Assembly: GCA_023415305.1 (NCBI GenBank)
Contig: JAEZKZ010000002.1
Coordinates: 22,301 to 86,300 of the forward strand
Direction: 5' to 3'
Origin: Bacillota bacterium
GTDB taxonomy: Bacteria; Bacillota; Clostridia; Acetivibrionales; DSM-1351
Length of the DNA: 64,000 bases
The notes beneath the pieces are model-generated. The model was not told the DNA's origin. It worked only from the letters and a program-made list of their open reading frames with translations, and searched no databases. Of the stretch, positions 54,092 through 62,726 are shown one piece after another; the first letter of the stretch is position 1, and the number at the start of each line of letters is the position of its first letter. The position numbers and the translations under genes were made by a program.

Positions 54092-55420
54092 TTACCATTT
54101 ATGTCTCTGCTTTATTCTGTAAATCCTACGTCTGGATATCTTTCTAAGTATCCTCCTGAGTATTAGAAAGCATATTACAACGGTTAAAGCTATGGTAGTA
54201 AATTTAAATACCGGAGAGGATGTAATTTTATTTACATAAATTTTTATCCGGGCTGTTACACTTTGATCAATTGTTCTTGAAGATACTATATCAACCTTTC
54301 CTATGTTAATACCATCAAGAGTGTATGTTATATTCCCCAGAACAGTACCCTTTGTTATTGGAGCCTTAAGCTCATTTTTTATGCTGACCTTTTCGTCAAT
54401 TTTCCACAAACTTTTATCATTTGGCAGTATGGCTTCCACCTTGCTGTTTGTAACAAGATCAAGCTGCCCGTCATCAGAAGCATCCTGAACTACAACTTTC
54501 TTTATTATTTTATTCCTGTCTACTATTAATTGGTTCGAATAATTTTCATATCCTGCACGAAGCAGAGTTTCAGTAAAATCAAATACAGTTCTCCCGGGTT
54601 TATTGTTTACACCCAGAACCACGGAAATAAGCTCCAGACCATCTTTATTAACAGCCGAAGCAACAAAGTTGGCACCTGCACGCATCGTTGAACCGGTCTT
54701 TAAGCCTGTTATGGTAAACTGATTTCTGTCATCTCCGGTTTCGGGACCATAATTATAGGACTGACCTAACATTTTATTTGTAGCGTTTAAAATGTTCCAT
54801 TTTTCATGTTTATTAGTGGGCGCAAGCATATCCATCTTCTTTTGACCGACAATCTCTCTAAACTCAGGATATTTCCAGCATTCTCTTGCTATAATGGCAA
54901 GGTCTCTTGCAGTAGAAAAGTGATCTGCATCCTTTTCATATTCATCTATACCGCAGGGGTTTGTGAAGGTTGAGTTTTTTGCTCCCACAGCAGCAGCAGT
55001 CATATTCATTTCATTAATAAACTCGTCTCTACTGGAGAAAAGATTCTCAGCAATAATATTTGCAGTTTCATTTGCAGAGACAATAAGCAGTGCATGAAGC
55101 AAATCATCAAGGGTCATTTGTTCCCCGGGCATAATTCCTATATTCATACCGCCTACACCAATGTCTGAAACTGCATCCTTACTGGCAGTCATAACCTGAC
55201 TAAGCTCACCCTTTTTTAGAGCTACAAGAGCTGTTGCTATTTTGGTGGTACTGGCAGGTCTCAGGCGAAGATCAGGATTATACTCATACAATACACTTCC
55301 TGTCTTTGCGTCCATCAATATGTAAGCTGCAGCATCAATATCTAGATCCTTACAAAAAGCAGGTGAAACTTGAAATGCGAATATTATGGCAAGTATTAAT
55401 GTGACTAGTGCTTTCTTCAT
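54092..55420 (-). CDS. dacF: D-alanyl-D-alanine carboxypeptidase (PBP5/DacF type)
   Basis: The 442-residue protein has SD AAGGAGG and a signal peptide (about 1-23). Penicillin-binding motifs are STTK (Ser57-Lys60), SANETAN and GLKTGST. A C-terminal beta domain follows (PBP5_C, with ILPNDKSLWKIDEKVSIK ... YTLDGINIGKVDIVS), then a terminal membrane helix (about 405-425) with a very basic tail (RRRIYRIKQRHKW). It trims the terminal D-Ala from peptidoglycan stems. The dacF name is by family; dacB-like roles are not excluded. Confidence 0.92.
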   Translation of the reverse strand: MKKALVTLILAIIFAFQVSPAFCKDLDIDAAAYILMDAKTGSVLYEYNPDLRLRPASTTKIATALVALKKGELSQVMTASKDAVSDIGVGGMNIGIMPGEQMTLDDLLHALLIVSANETANIIAENLFSSRDEFINEMNMTAAAVGAKNSTFTNPCGIDEYEKDADHFSTARDLAIIARECWKYPEFREIVGQKKMDMLAPTNKHEKWNILNATNKMLGQSYNYGPETGDDRNQFTITGLKTGSTMRAGANFVASAVNKDGLELISVVLGVNNKPGRTVFDFTETLLRAGYENYSNQLIVDRNKIIKKVVVQDASDDGQLDLVTNSKVEAILPNDKSLWKIDEKVSIKNELKAPITKGTVLGNITYTLDGINIGKVDIVSSRTIDQSVTARIKIYVNKITSSPVFKFTTIALTVVICFLILRRILRKISRRRIYRIKQRHKW

Positions 55421-55816
55421 TTTTCCTCCTTGGTAAAATGCATCTCTTACATGTTTTTAAACGGATAAGTTTATTAAATATACTCCCTATATAAGTATAA
55501 AGCAAAAACGACAAATTTGAAACATATTGGGTTTGTTTGTTATTTATATAGATTTTTACCAAATAATGTATTATAATGAAAATAAATCATTATGATTTAT
55601 CTTTATTTAATTCTTTTTCATTTTTCATTAATACGTATTTCAGAGCATTCCATCAAATCGGAACATTAAAAACAATCCTCAATTAGAATATTATAAAGCA
55701 AAATCTATACTTGGTCAAAAAACATCCTGTAGTAGAATAATATGCTGAATAATGAAGTTATGTTAAGCTTTTTCTGTTTATAGTCTTTTATATAAAATAA
55801 ATCTTAAGGAGGGTAT
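55421..55816. other. Divergent intergenic region between dacF and the comEA-like gene
   Basis: This 396-bp AT-rich gap contains the perfect 19-bp palindrome ATAAATCATTATGATTTAT at 55582-55600. Its core ATCATTATGAT is shared with the PadR operators near 44.4 and 45.3 kb. No ORF or RNA was recognised. Confidence 0.5.
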
Positions 55817-56686
55817 ATGGAAGTTTCTGTTTTCGGTAAACAATACTGCATAAGTAAGTTTACTTTTATTGGTGTTATGATTTTACTAATTTTAGGTTCA
55901 GGAATATTAGGGTACTTTTTAAACAAAGTTTATCAGCCATTTAACGAGCCAATTGTTGAAAAAAAAGCACCTTCAGTACTGGCGGAGGCTAACGGATATC
56001 CTAGTGAACCAGCTGAAAACAGCGTGGTCACCGGGCAGCCTGAACAAACCGTCGAAAAAATCAAAGTTTATATTACCGGCTGCGTTGCTAAGCCCGGAGT
56101 AGTAACGTTGAATAAGGGGTCCATAATCGAAGATGCCATAAATTCTGCCGGAGGAGCCACTAAGCAAGCCGATATGGATAACATAAATCTTGCTTATAGA
56201 CTTGAAGAAAATACCATGCTTAGAATCAAAGCCAAACCCGTTGCAGGAAAGGTTTCAGCTTCTGTTGAGTCTAAGACATCTGAAAGCACCGGTTCGATTT
56301 CGAAAGCAGATTCTGCAGCAGGACTGAAGCAGGGCACAAATTTGAAGCAGGCCGGGACTACAGCTGATACGTCTGGAATAGCTCCAACTGCAGCACAAAA
56401 GATGAATAGTGGAGTAGACATAATCAGCGACAGCCTGGGGGCGGTGGTTGACGAGGAACAGGCTACAGGTGCACAGGGGGCGAACCAAAAGAGTAAGCTT
56501 GTAAATATCAACAAGGCCAGCCAGGCTGAGCTGGAGGGCCTTCCCAATGTAGGGCCTGCTACGGCCAAGGCTATTATAGACTACAGGGAAAGGAACGGTG
56601 AATTCAAAAAAATAACCGATATCATGAAAATAACCGGAATTAAGCAAAAAACTTTTGATAAGATCAAAGACTATATTTGCACATAA
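55817..56686 (+). CDS. comEA: ComEA-family DNA-binding protein (SLBB plus helix-hairpin-helix)
   Basis: The 289-residue protein has SD AAGGAGGG. One membrane anchor (about 12-33) is followed by an SLBB domain (about 75-135: IKVYITGCVAKPGVVTLNKG) and a long Ser/Thr/Ala-rich linker. A C-terminal tandem helix-hairpin-helix follows (about 227-289: VNINKASQAELEGLPNVGPATAKAIIDYRERNG). ComEA binds double-stranded DNA at the cell surface for uptake. No comEC is next to it, so a competence role is by family only. Confidence 0.85.
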   Translation: MEVSVFGKQYCISKFTFIGVMILLILGSGILGYFLNKVYQPFNEPIVEKKAPSVLAEANGYPSEPAENSVVTGQPEQTVEKIKVYITGCVAKPGVVTLNKGSIIEDAINSAGGATKQADMDNINLAYRLEENTMLRIKAKPVAGKVSASVESKTSESTGSISKADSAAGLKQGTNLKQAGTTADTSGIAPTAAQKMNSGVDIISDSLGAVVDEEQATGAQGANQKSKLVNINKASQAELEGLPNVGPATAKAIIDYRERNGEFKKITDIMKITGIKQKTFDKIKDYICT

Positions 56687-56691
56687 ACAAA

Positions 56692-56716
56692 AACCGGCCT
56701 TTTGGGCCGGTTGATA
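56692..56716 (+). terminator. GC-rich hairpin terminator after comEA
   Basis: AACCGGCC (56692-56699) pairs with GGCCGGTT (56705-56712) directly after the stop. The T-run is poor (GATAAAA), so termination may be partial. Confidence 0.6.
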
Positions 56717-57108
56717 AAATAATTTAAAGGAGGAAAATATAATTTAATTTTCATACTAATTATATTACTTTAGAAGTGTAAATCAAATGGCATTAATAAA
56801 CGATTTTATGCGTCGAAAAATGTAAAATAGTATGCAAAATTAACAATCACTTTATTAATGTGGGTAATATAAAAACTAAAAAGAGGATGTAGGTCATTAA
56901 TAATGAAACTGTTGGTAAGATAAAACCAATAAATATTAATTTAATCAGCCTTTGCTGTCTTAATTTTTTATACCGTCTTAATCTAGTGTTTCTCAATTAC
57001 TGCCTCCGGAGATGTATTAAAAAGTGTCAGTTTTTATTATTACCAGAAAATTGTAACAGTAGTCAGAAACCAAAATTCATTTGTGCCTATACGTTAAAAG
57101 GGCGCCTG
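56717..57108. other. AT-rich gap before the FAH-family gene
   Basis: A TAAAGGAGGA SD-like site at about 56726 has no ORF after it. Nothing else is recognised in this stretch apart from the promoter-like element at its right end. Confidence 0.4.
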
Positions 57109-57117
57109 TGCTATAAT
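57109..57117 (+). promoter_or_regulatory. Extended -10 element before the FAH-family gene
   Basis: TGCTATAAT is identical to the element before nadD and lies about 55 nt before ATG 57172. No clear -35 is present. Confidence 0.5.
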
Positions 57118-57171
57118 GGCTGTATAATACGGATGAACGGAGGATTACCGGGTAATGCTGGTAAATAATAT

Positions 57172-57960
57172 ATGAAATATATAAGGTTTATGGTTAATGA
57201 AATTGAAAAGTACGGTGTGTTAAATGAGAATGTAATAACAGAGTTAGAGGGCAGCATTTTTGATAACTACGTATTGACTGATAATAAATATAGTCTGAGC
57301 GATGTCCGGGTCTTGGCACCATGTAAACCTGGCAAGGTTGTTGCCGTAGGACTAAATTACGTTGATCATGTTAAGGAGTTTTCAGGCAGGGACATACCTG
57401 AAAATCCCGTAATATTTATAAAACTACCCCATACGGTAATCGGACCGGGGGATTCAATAATTATCCCGGAAATATCAAAAAGAGTGGATTATGAAGCAGA
57501 GTTTGCTGTAGTTATAAAGAAGTATTGCAAAAACATTGAGCCTGAGCAGGCACCGGATTATATTCTTGGTGCAACCTGCCTTAATGATGTAACTGCCAGG
57601 GATATTCAGAGAATAGACGGACAATGGATAAGAGGTAAAAATTATGAAACCTTCTGTCCCATTGGACCTTATATAGTAACAGGACTGGATTTCACAAAAT
57701 TGGACATAAAGCTTAGATTAAACGGAGAGGTTATGCAGCATGGGGATACTTCAATGCATATATTCAAAACCTATGATCTGATAAGCTTTATTTCAAAGGT
57801 TATTCCTCTTGAACCTGGAGATGTTGTTACCACCGGAACGCCTGAGGGTGTTGGTCCAATGAAGCACGGCGATTTGGTGGAAGTAGAAATAGAGGGAATC
57901 GGTACATTAATTAATCATGCAGTGGACCCTGAGGTTCTAAAGCAGCAACAAAATAGCTAG
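57172..57960 (+). CDS. Fumarylacetoacetate hydrolase-family protein
   Basis: The 262-residue protein has the FAH fold signatures AVGLNYVDHVKEF, NPVIFIKLPHTVIGPGD, the metal-binding Glu/Asp of VDYEAEFAVVI and LNDVTARD, GKNYETFCPIGPYI, and the C-terminal GDVVTTGTPEGVGPMKHGD. Members include acylpyruvases, oxaloacetate decarboxylases/tautomerases and 2-hydroxyhepta-dienedioate isomerases. The short single-domain form here is most like the broad acylpyruvase/oxaloacetate group. The start has little SD (GGTAATGCTGGTAAATA). It lies alone. Confidence 0.87.
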   Translation: MKYIRFMVNEIEKYGVLNENVITELEGSIFDNYVLTDNKYSLSDVRVLAPCKPGKVVAVGLNYVDHVKEFSGRDIPENPVIFIKLPHTVIGPGDSIIIPEISKRVDYEAEFAVVIKKYCKNIEPEQAPDYILGATCLNDVTARDIQRIDGQWIRGKNYETFCPIGPYIVTGLDFTKLDIKLRLNGEVMQHGDTSMHIFKTYDLISFISKVIPLEPGDVVTTGTPEGVGPMKHGDLVEVEIEGIGTLINHAVDPEVLKQQQNS

Positions 57961-58109
57961 ATTAGTTAGTTTGATAAAAACTCTCATCTATTTACGGATG
58001 AGCCCAGGTGCAAATGAAACAAAATATGGTAGAGCAAGGAACTTTGCTGAGTATTGACACTTAAATTAGGTAAGAATATAATAAACTATATTGTTATATT
58101 GACAAAGGC

Positions 58110-58350
58110 GTTGATGAGAAGAGTAAGTAAAAAAAATGAGGTTTCAGAGACCGGATACATTAGCTGAAAGTAGCCGGACCAACACTTTACCGAAAACCAC
58201 CTCTGAGCCTGAATCGGTGATTACGTTATAATCAGCGTATCATATGGATGATATGCACTGAGCTTCAAGTAGGGTGGAACCGCGAGACAACTCTCGTCCT
58301 TATATTAAGTCAATTATATTTGGCTAAGGACGGGAGTTTTTATTTTTCTT
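58110..58350 (+). promoter_or_regulatory. T-box leader controlling thrS
   Basis: The T-box AGGGTGGAACCGCG is at 58271-58284. The terminator follows, with CTCTCGTCCTTA near 58291-58302 pairing with TAAGGACGGGAG near 58325-58336, then TTTTTATTTTT. Stem I is upstream (GATGAGAAGAGTAAG, AGAGACCGG). An ACC triplet at 58196-58198 in AAACCACCTC is a candidate Thr specifier. Uncharged tRNA-Thr should favour read-through into the downstream synthetase gene. Confidence 0.93.
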
Positions 58351-58413
58351 AATAATGATAAAAAGTACAGAAATAAAGAGAGAACTCAAGTTTTGCATAT
58401 AGGAGGTATTATG

Positions 58414-60321
58414 ATGATAAAAGTAACATTAAAAAATGGGAACGTACAGGAATATCAAACAGGAATAAGCATAAAAGAAGTTGCCGAGAGCATCAGTGCC
58501 GGACTGGCCAGAGTAGTACTTGCAGGTGAGGTCAATGGAAAAGTAAAGGATTTAAACTTCAAGCTGTTGGAGGATTGTACCTTAAACCTGCTGACCTTTG
58601 AGGATGAAGGTGGCAGGAACGCTTACAGGCATACTGCTTCACATGTATTGGCACAGGCTGTAAAAAGAGTATTTCCGACAGTTAAACTTGCAATAGGTCC
58701 ATCCATTCAAAATGGTTTTTATTATGACTTTGAAACTGATAATAACTTTACTCCTGAAGATTTAACAATGCTGGAAAAGGAAATGGAAAAAATAATAAAG
58801 GAAGATCTGCCTCTTGAAAGGTTTGCTTTACCCAGAGATCAGGCTGTCAGACTTATGGAGGAAAAAGGAGAGCCTTATAAGGTAGAACTGATTAAAGATC
58901 TTCCTGAGGATGAAGAAATTTCTTTTTACAAACAGGGAGACTTTGTTGACTTGTGTGCAGGTCCCCACCTTCCATCTACCGGAAAAATCAAGGCCATAAA
59001 GCTGATGAATGCGGCAGGTGCTTATTGGAGAGGCAACGAAAATAACAAGATGCTTCAAAGAATCTACGGAACCGCCTTTCCAAAGAAAAGCGAACTGGAC
59101 GAGTATATTACAAGAATCGAAGAAGCCAAAAAACGTGATCACAGAAAGCTCGGAAGGGAATTGGATCTTTTTGATATACTGGATGAAGGCCCCGGTTTTC
59201 CGTTCTTTATGCCAAAGGGCATGGTACTTCGCAATCTGCTTGAAGATTTCTGGCGTTCTGAGCACGTAAAAGCGGGTTATCAGGAAATTAAGACACCGGT
59301 AATACTCAATAAGGAACTGTGGCTTAGATCGGGACATTGGGATACCTATAAGGAAAACATGTATACAGTTCAGATTGATGAACAGGATTTTGCAATCAAA
59401 CCAATGAATTGTCCCGGAGGTATACTTGTTTTCAAGCGTAAACTTCATTCCTACAGGGATCTTCCCCAGAGGATGGGAGAACTTGGACTGGTTCACAGAC
59501 ATGAGCTATCAGGAGCACTTCATGGACTAATGAGAGTCAGATGCTTTACCCAGGATGATGCACATATTTTTATGACTCCTGACCAGATAAAGGATGAAAT
59601 CATCGGAGTTATTGATCTGATAGATAATTTCTATCAGGTATTTGGCTTTAAATACAATGTTGAGTTGTCAACAAGACCTGAAAAATCCATCGGTAGCGAT
59701 GAAATGTGGGAATTGTCTACTGCTGCGCTTAAGGAAGCACTGGATTCAAAGGGGATAAATTACAAAATCAATGAGGGAGACGGGGCATTCTATGGACCCA
59801 AAATTGACTTCCATTTGGAGGATTCCATAGGACGTACCTGGCAGTGCGGTACAATCCAACTGGATATGAATCTGCCTGAAAGATTTGATTTAAACTATGT
59901 GGGCCCAGACGGTGAGAAGCATAGGCCTGTTATGATTCACAGAGTTGTGTTCGGAAGTATTGAAAGGTTTATTGCTATTTTGACAGAGCATTTTGCGGGG
60001 GCCTTCCCCACCTGGCTAAGCCCGGTTCAGGTAAAAATACTCCCCTTAGTTGACAAACATCATGATTATGCTTATCAAGTAAAGAAAATGCTTGAGGAAA
60101 AGGGTATAAGAGTTGAAATAGATACAAGAAATGAAAAGATCGGTTATAAAATCAGAGAAGCTCAAATGGAAAAGACTCCGTATATGCTTGTAATCGGAGA
60201 TAAAGAAACAGAAAGCGGCTCTGTGGCGGTCAGATCCAGAAAAGAAGGGGATTTGGGCAGTATGTCCTGCGATGGATTTATAAGTAGAATTGTTGGAGAA
60301 ATCAGAAACAAAGATAAATAA
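58414..60321 (+). CDS. thrS: Threonyl-tRNA synthetase, canonical bacterial type
   Basis: Two adjacent ATGs (58411, 58414) follow AGGAGG; 58414 has the better spacing and matches the start of the second copy (MIKVTLK). The 635-residue enzyme has a TGS domain (1-61), an editing domain (HTASHVLAQAVKR and CAGPH), and the class II core. The zinc ligands lie in MNCPGG, QDDAHIF and MIHRVVFGSIERF. An anticodon-binding domain starts near AGAFPTWLSPVQ. It is under T-box control. It lies 141 bp before a second, core-divergent thrS. Confidence 0.96.
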   Translation: MIKVTLKNGNVQEYQTGISIKEVAESISAGLARVVLAGEVNGKVKDLNFKLLEDCTLNLLTFEDEGGRNAYRHTASHVLAQAVKRVFPTVKLAIGPSIQNGFYYDFETDNNFTPEDLTMLEKEMEKIIKEDLPLERFALPRDQAVRLMEEKGEPYKVELIKDLPEDEEISFYKQGDFVDLCAGPHLPSTGKIKAIKLMNAAGAYWRGNENNKMLQRIYGTAFPKKSELDEYITRIEEAKKRDHRKLGRELDLFDILDEGPGFPFFMPKGMVLRNLLEDFWRSEHVKAGYQEIKTPVILNKELWLRSGHWDTYKENMYTVQIDEQDFAIKPMNCPGGILVFKRKLHSYRDLPQRMGELGLVHRHELSGALHGLMRVRCFTQDDAHIFMTPDQIKDEIIGVIDLIDNFYQVFGFKYNVELSTRPEKSIGSDEMWELSTAALKEALDSKGINYKINEGDGAFYGPKIDFHLEDSIGRTWQCGTIQLDMNLPERFDLNYVGPDGEKHRPVMIHRVVFGSIERFIAILTEHFAGAFPTWLSPVQVKILPLVDKHHDYAYQVKKMLEEKGIRVEIDTRNEKIGYKIREAQMEKTPYMLVIGDKETESGSVAVRSRKEGDLGSMSCDGFISRIVGEIRNKDK

Positions 60322-60351
60322 AAATCCAAGGCAAGCAGACAACATAAAAAC

Positions 60352-60462
60352 CAATTAACCTCCTTTATTCGCCTCACAGCGGATATGGGGGGGAATAGTA
60401 TCATAAATGTTTAGTAGCCGCTAAGCGGCTCAAAGCCACCTGAAGTGGCTTAGGAGGTTAAT
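60352..60462 (+). repeat. Composite repeat with anti-SD and twin hairpins before thrS2
   Basis: The 21 nt at 60352-60372 are identical to 38852-38872 before purM. They include ATTAACCTCCT (60354-60364), a perfect 11-nt complement of AGGAGGTTAAT (60452-60462), the SD of thrS2. AGCCGC-TAA-GCGGCT (60416-60430) and AAGCCAC-CTGAA-GTGGCTT (60433-60451) match the repeat before nifI2. Confidence 0.8.
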
Positions 60463-62400
60463 ATGATAAAAGTTACACTAAAAGACGGAAGTATTCAGGA
60501 ATATGAAGGCGACATTTCCATTCTGCAGGTCGCAGAAAGTATAAGTGCCGGATTGGCAAGAGTTGCTCTTGCAGGTGAGGTGGACGGAAAAGTAAAGGAT
60601 CTGAATTACAAGCTTGAAAAAGACTGTACTCTAAGCCTCTTAACCTTTTCAGATGAAGGAGGAAGACTGGCCTACAGACACACTGCGTCTCATGTACTTG
60701 CTCAGGCTGTAAAAAGGCTGTTCCCAAGTGTTAAACTTGCAATAGGTCCTGCAATTGATAACGGTTTCTATTACGATTTCGACGTTGAGAAGAATTTCTC
60801 CCCGGAGGATTTAACAAGGCTTGAAAAGGAAATGGAAAAAATAATAAAAGAAGATCTTTCTATGGAAAGGTTCACGTTACCAAGAGAAGAAGCCATTAAG
60901 TTTATGGAGGAAAAAGCTGAGACTTATAAAGTTGAACTGATTAAAGATCTTCCTGAGGGTGAGGAGCTTTCCTTCTACAAACAGGGAGACTTTGTAGATC
61001 TTTGTGCAGGACCCCACCTCACATCAACTGGAAAACTAAAGGCTGTCAAGCTAATGAGTGCAGCCGGTGCTTACTGGAGAGGAAACGAGAAAAACAAAAT
61101 GCTCCAGAGAGTTTATGGTACTGCTTTTCCTAAGAAGAGTGAACTGGATGAGTATGTAACCAGATTGGAAGAGGCAAAGAAACGTGACCACAACAAGCTT
61201 GGAAGAGAGCTGGAGTTGTTCACAACTGTAGAAGAAATCGGACAGGGCTTGCCGTTGCTTATGCCTAAAGGAGCAAAAATAGTTCAGATCCTTCAAAGGT
61301 TTGTTGAGGATGAAGAGGAAAGAAGAGGCTATGTACTGACAAAAACTCCGTTGATGGCTAAGAGTGACCTTTACAAGTTGTCAGGCCATTGGCAGCACTA
61401 CAAGGACGGAATGTTCGTTCTTGGAGACGAGGAAAAGGACGACGAGGTAATGGCCTTAAGACCCATGACCTGTCCCTTCCAGTTTATGATATACAAATCA
61501 AAGCTTCACAGTTACCGTGATCTGCCAATCAGATACGGTGAAACCTCAACTTTGTTCAGAAATGAAGCTTCAGGAGAAATGCACGGACTTATCCGTGTTC
61601 GCCAGTTCACAATTTCCGAGGGACATCTTGTATGTACTCCTGAACAGCTGGAAGAAGAATTCAAGGGTGTTGTGGATCTGATAAAATTCATGATGGAGAC
61701 TCTCGGTATACAGGAGGATGTAACTTACAGATTCTCAAAATGGGATCCTAACAACAAGGAAAAATATATTGGTAATGCAGAGGATTGGGAAGATGTCCAG
61801 GGGAAGATGAGGACTATTCTGGATCACCTGAAGATTGACTACAAGGAAGCCGAAGGAGAAGCAGCCTTCTATGGGCCAAAGCTTGATATACAGTTCAAAA
61901 ATGTTCATGGCAAGGAAGACACAATAATAACCGTTCAGGTTGACTTTGCACTTGGAGAGCGTCTTGATATGGTATATATTGATAAGAACAATGAAAAGAA
62001 GCATCCATACGTTATTCACAGAACATCTATCGGCTGTTATGAAAGAACACTCGCAATGCTTATAGAAAAGTATGCAGGTGCCTTCCCCACCTGGCTCTGC
62101 CCGGTACAGGCGAAAATACTTCCTTTGGTCGACAAGCATCATGACTTTGCTCAAAAAGTAGGTCAAATGTTGAAAGACAAGGGTGTAAGAGTTGAAGTTG
62201 ACTACAGAAATGAAAAGATAGGTTACAAAATAAGAGAAGCCCAAATGGAAAAGATACCTTATATGCTGGTAATCGGTGACAAGGAAATGGAAAACAGCGC
62301 TGTTGCCGTCAGGTCCAGAAAAGACGGCGATCTTGGAACAATGTCCGCAGAGGAATTCGTAGACAAAATCTTTGAAGAAATTAGAACAAGAGCTAGATAA
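60463..62400 (+). CDS. Second threonyl-tRNA synthetase with a divergent catalytic core
   Basis: The protein has 645 residues; ATG follows AGGAGG in the repeat. The TGS and editing domains (1 to about 240) and the anticodon-binding domain (from AGAFPTWLCPVQ) are very similar to the first copy. The class II core between GRELELF and AGAFPTWL is quite different (RPMTCPFQFMIYKSKLHSYR, FRNEASGEMHGLIRVRQFT, VQVDFALGERLDM). Zinc ligands are kept (MTCP, TISEGH, VIHRTSIGCYERT), so it should be active. It has no T-box of its own, but could be reached by read-through from thrS. It may be an inhibitor-resistant or stress isozyme. Confidence 0.92.
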   Translation: MIKVTLKDGSIQEYEGDISILQVAESISAGLARVALAGEVDGKVKDLNYKLEKDCTLSLLTFSDEGGRLAYRHTASHVLAQAVKRLFPSVKLAIGPAIDNGFYYDFDVEKNFSPEDLTRLEKEMEKIIKEDLSMERFTLPREEAIKFMEEKAETYKVELIKDLPEGEELSFYKQGDFVDLCAGPHLTSTGKLKAVKLMSAAGAYWRGNEKNKMLQRVYGTAFPKKSELDEYVTRLEEAKKRDHNKLGRELELFTTVEEIGQGLPLLMPKGAKIVQILQRFVEDEEERRGYVLTKTPLMAKSDLYKLSGHWQHYKDGMFVLGDEEKDDEVMALRPMTCPFQFMIYKSKLHSYRDLPIRYGETSTLFRNEASGEMHGLIRVRQFTISEGHLVCTPEQLEEEFKGVVDLIKFMMETLGIQEDVTYRFSKWDPNNKEKYIGNAEDWEDVQGKMRTILDHLKIDYKEAEGEAAFYGPKLDIQFKNVHGKEDTIITVQVDFALGERLDMVYIDKNNEKKHPYVIHRTSIGCYERTLAMLIEKYAGAFPTWLCPVQAKILPLVDKHHDFAQKVGQMLKDKGVRVEVDYRNEKIGYKIREAQMEKIPYMLVIGDKEMENSAVAVRSRKDGDLGTMSAEEFVDKIFEEIRTRAR

Positions 62401-62569
62401 AGCATTTCTATTTATAGTCGGACACCATAAAAGTTATTTCGGAAATTTGCAGGGATTGAAGTAAAAACAGCTGCCGGATCCAACGGGGGACTGTAAATAA
62501 TTTTGTGTATGGAATTACTTTTTGACTCTTTTGGGTTAAGTATTCCTAAGTACTAACTTGTAAAATTAA

Positions 62570-62712
62570 ATATTATATTTAAATTATTGCCAGATTCTTG
62601 GAATTTTATGCATGTTCCAGATTGAATTTGGCAATAATCTTTAATAATGATATTTCTATGCCTTTTCCTGTATTTTGAGGGTCTAGCCCGTCCGGCGATG
62701 AGGACGAGTTAG
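62570..62712. other. Structured non-coding tail of the IS element
   Basis: Two hairpins lie between the left inverted repeat and the transposase stop. ATTATTGCCA (about 62583) pairs with TGGCAATAAT (about 62627). TCTAGCCCGTCC pairs with GGACGAGTTAGA (about 62682-62713) around GGCGATGA, with one mismatch. They may act as terminators protecting the IS from outside transcription or as transposase-binding DNA; no T-run follows. Confidence 0.4.
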
Positions 62713-62726
62713 AGGTTGATGGTGGC

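Noticed and set aside
58828..59502. 224-codon open frame on the minus strand inside thrS
   Set aside because: It lies wholly antisense to a clear ThrRS coding sequence, has no family resemblance and no SD.
60463..62400. thrS2 as a decaying pseudogene copy
   Set aside because: The frame is intact, zinc ligands and editing motifs are kept, and it has its own strong SD.
62682..62713. Hammerhead-type ribozyme suggested by GATGAGGACGAG in the IS tail
   Set aside because: The conserved CUGANGA and GAAA core elements do not occur in the required order around three helices.
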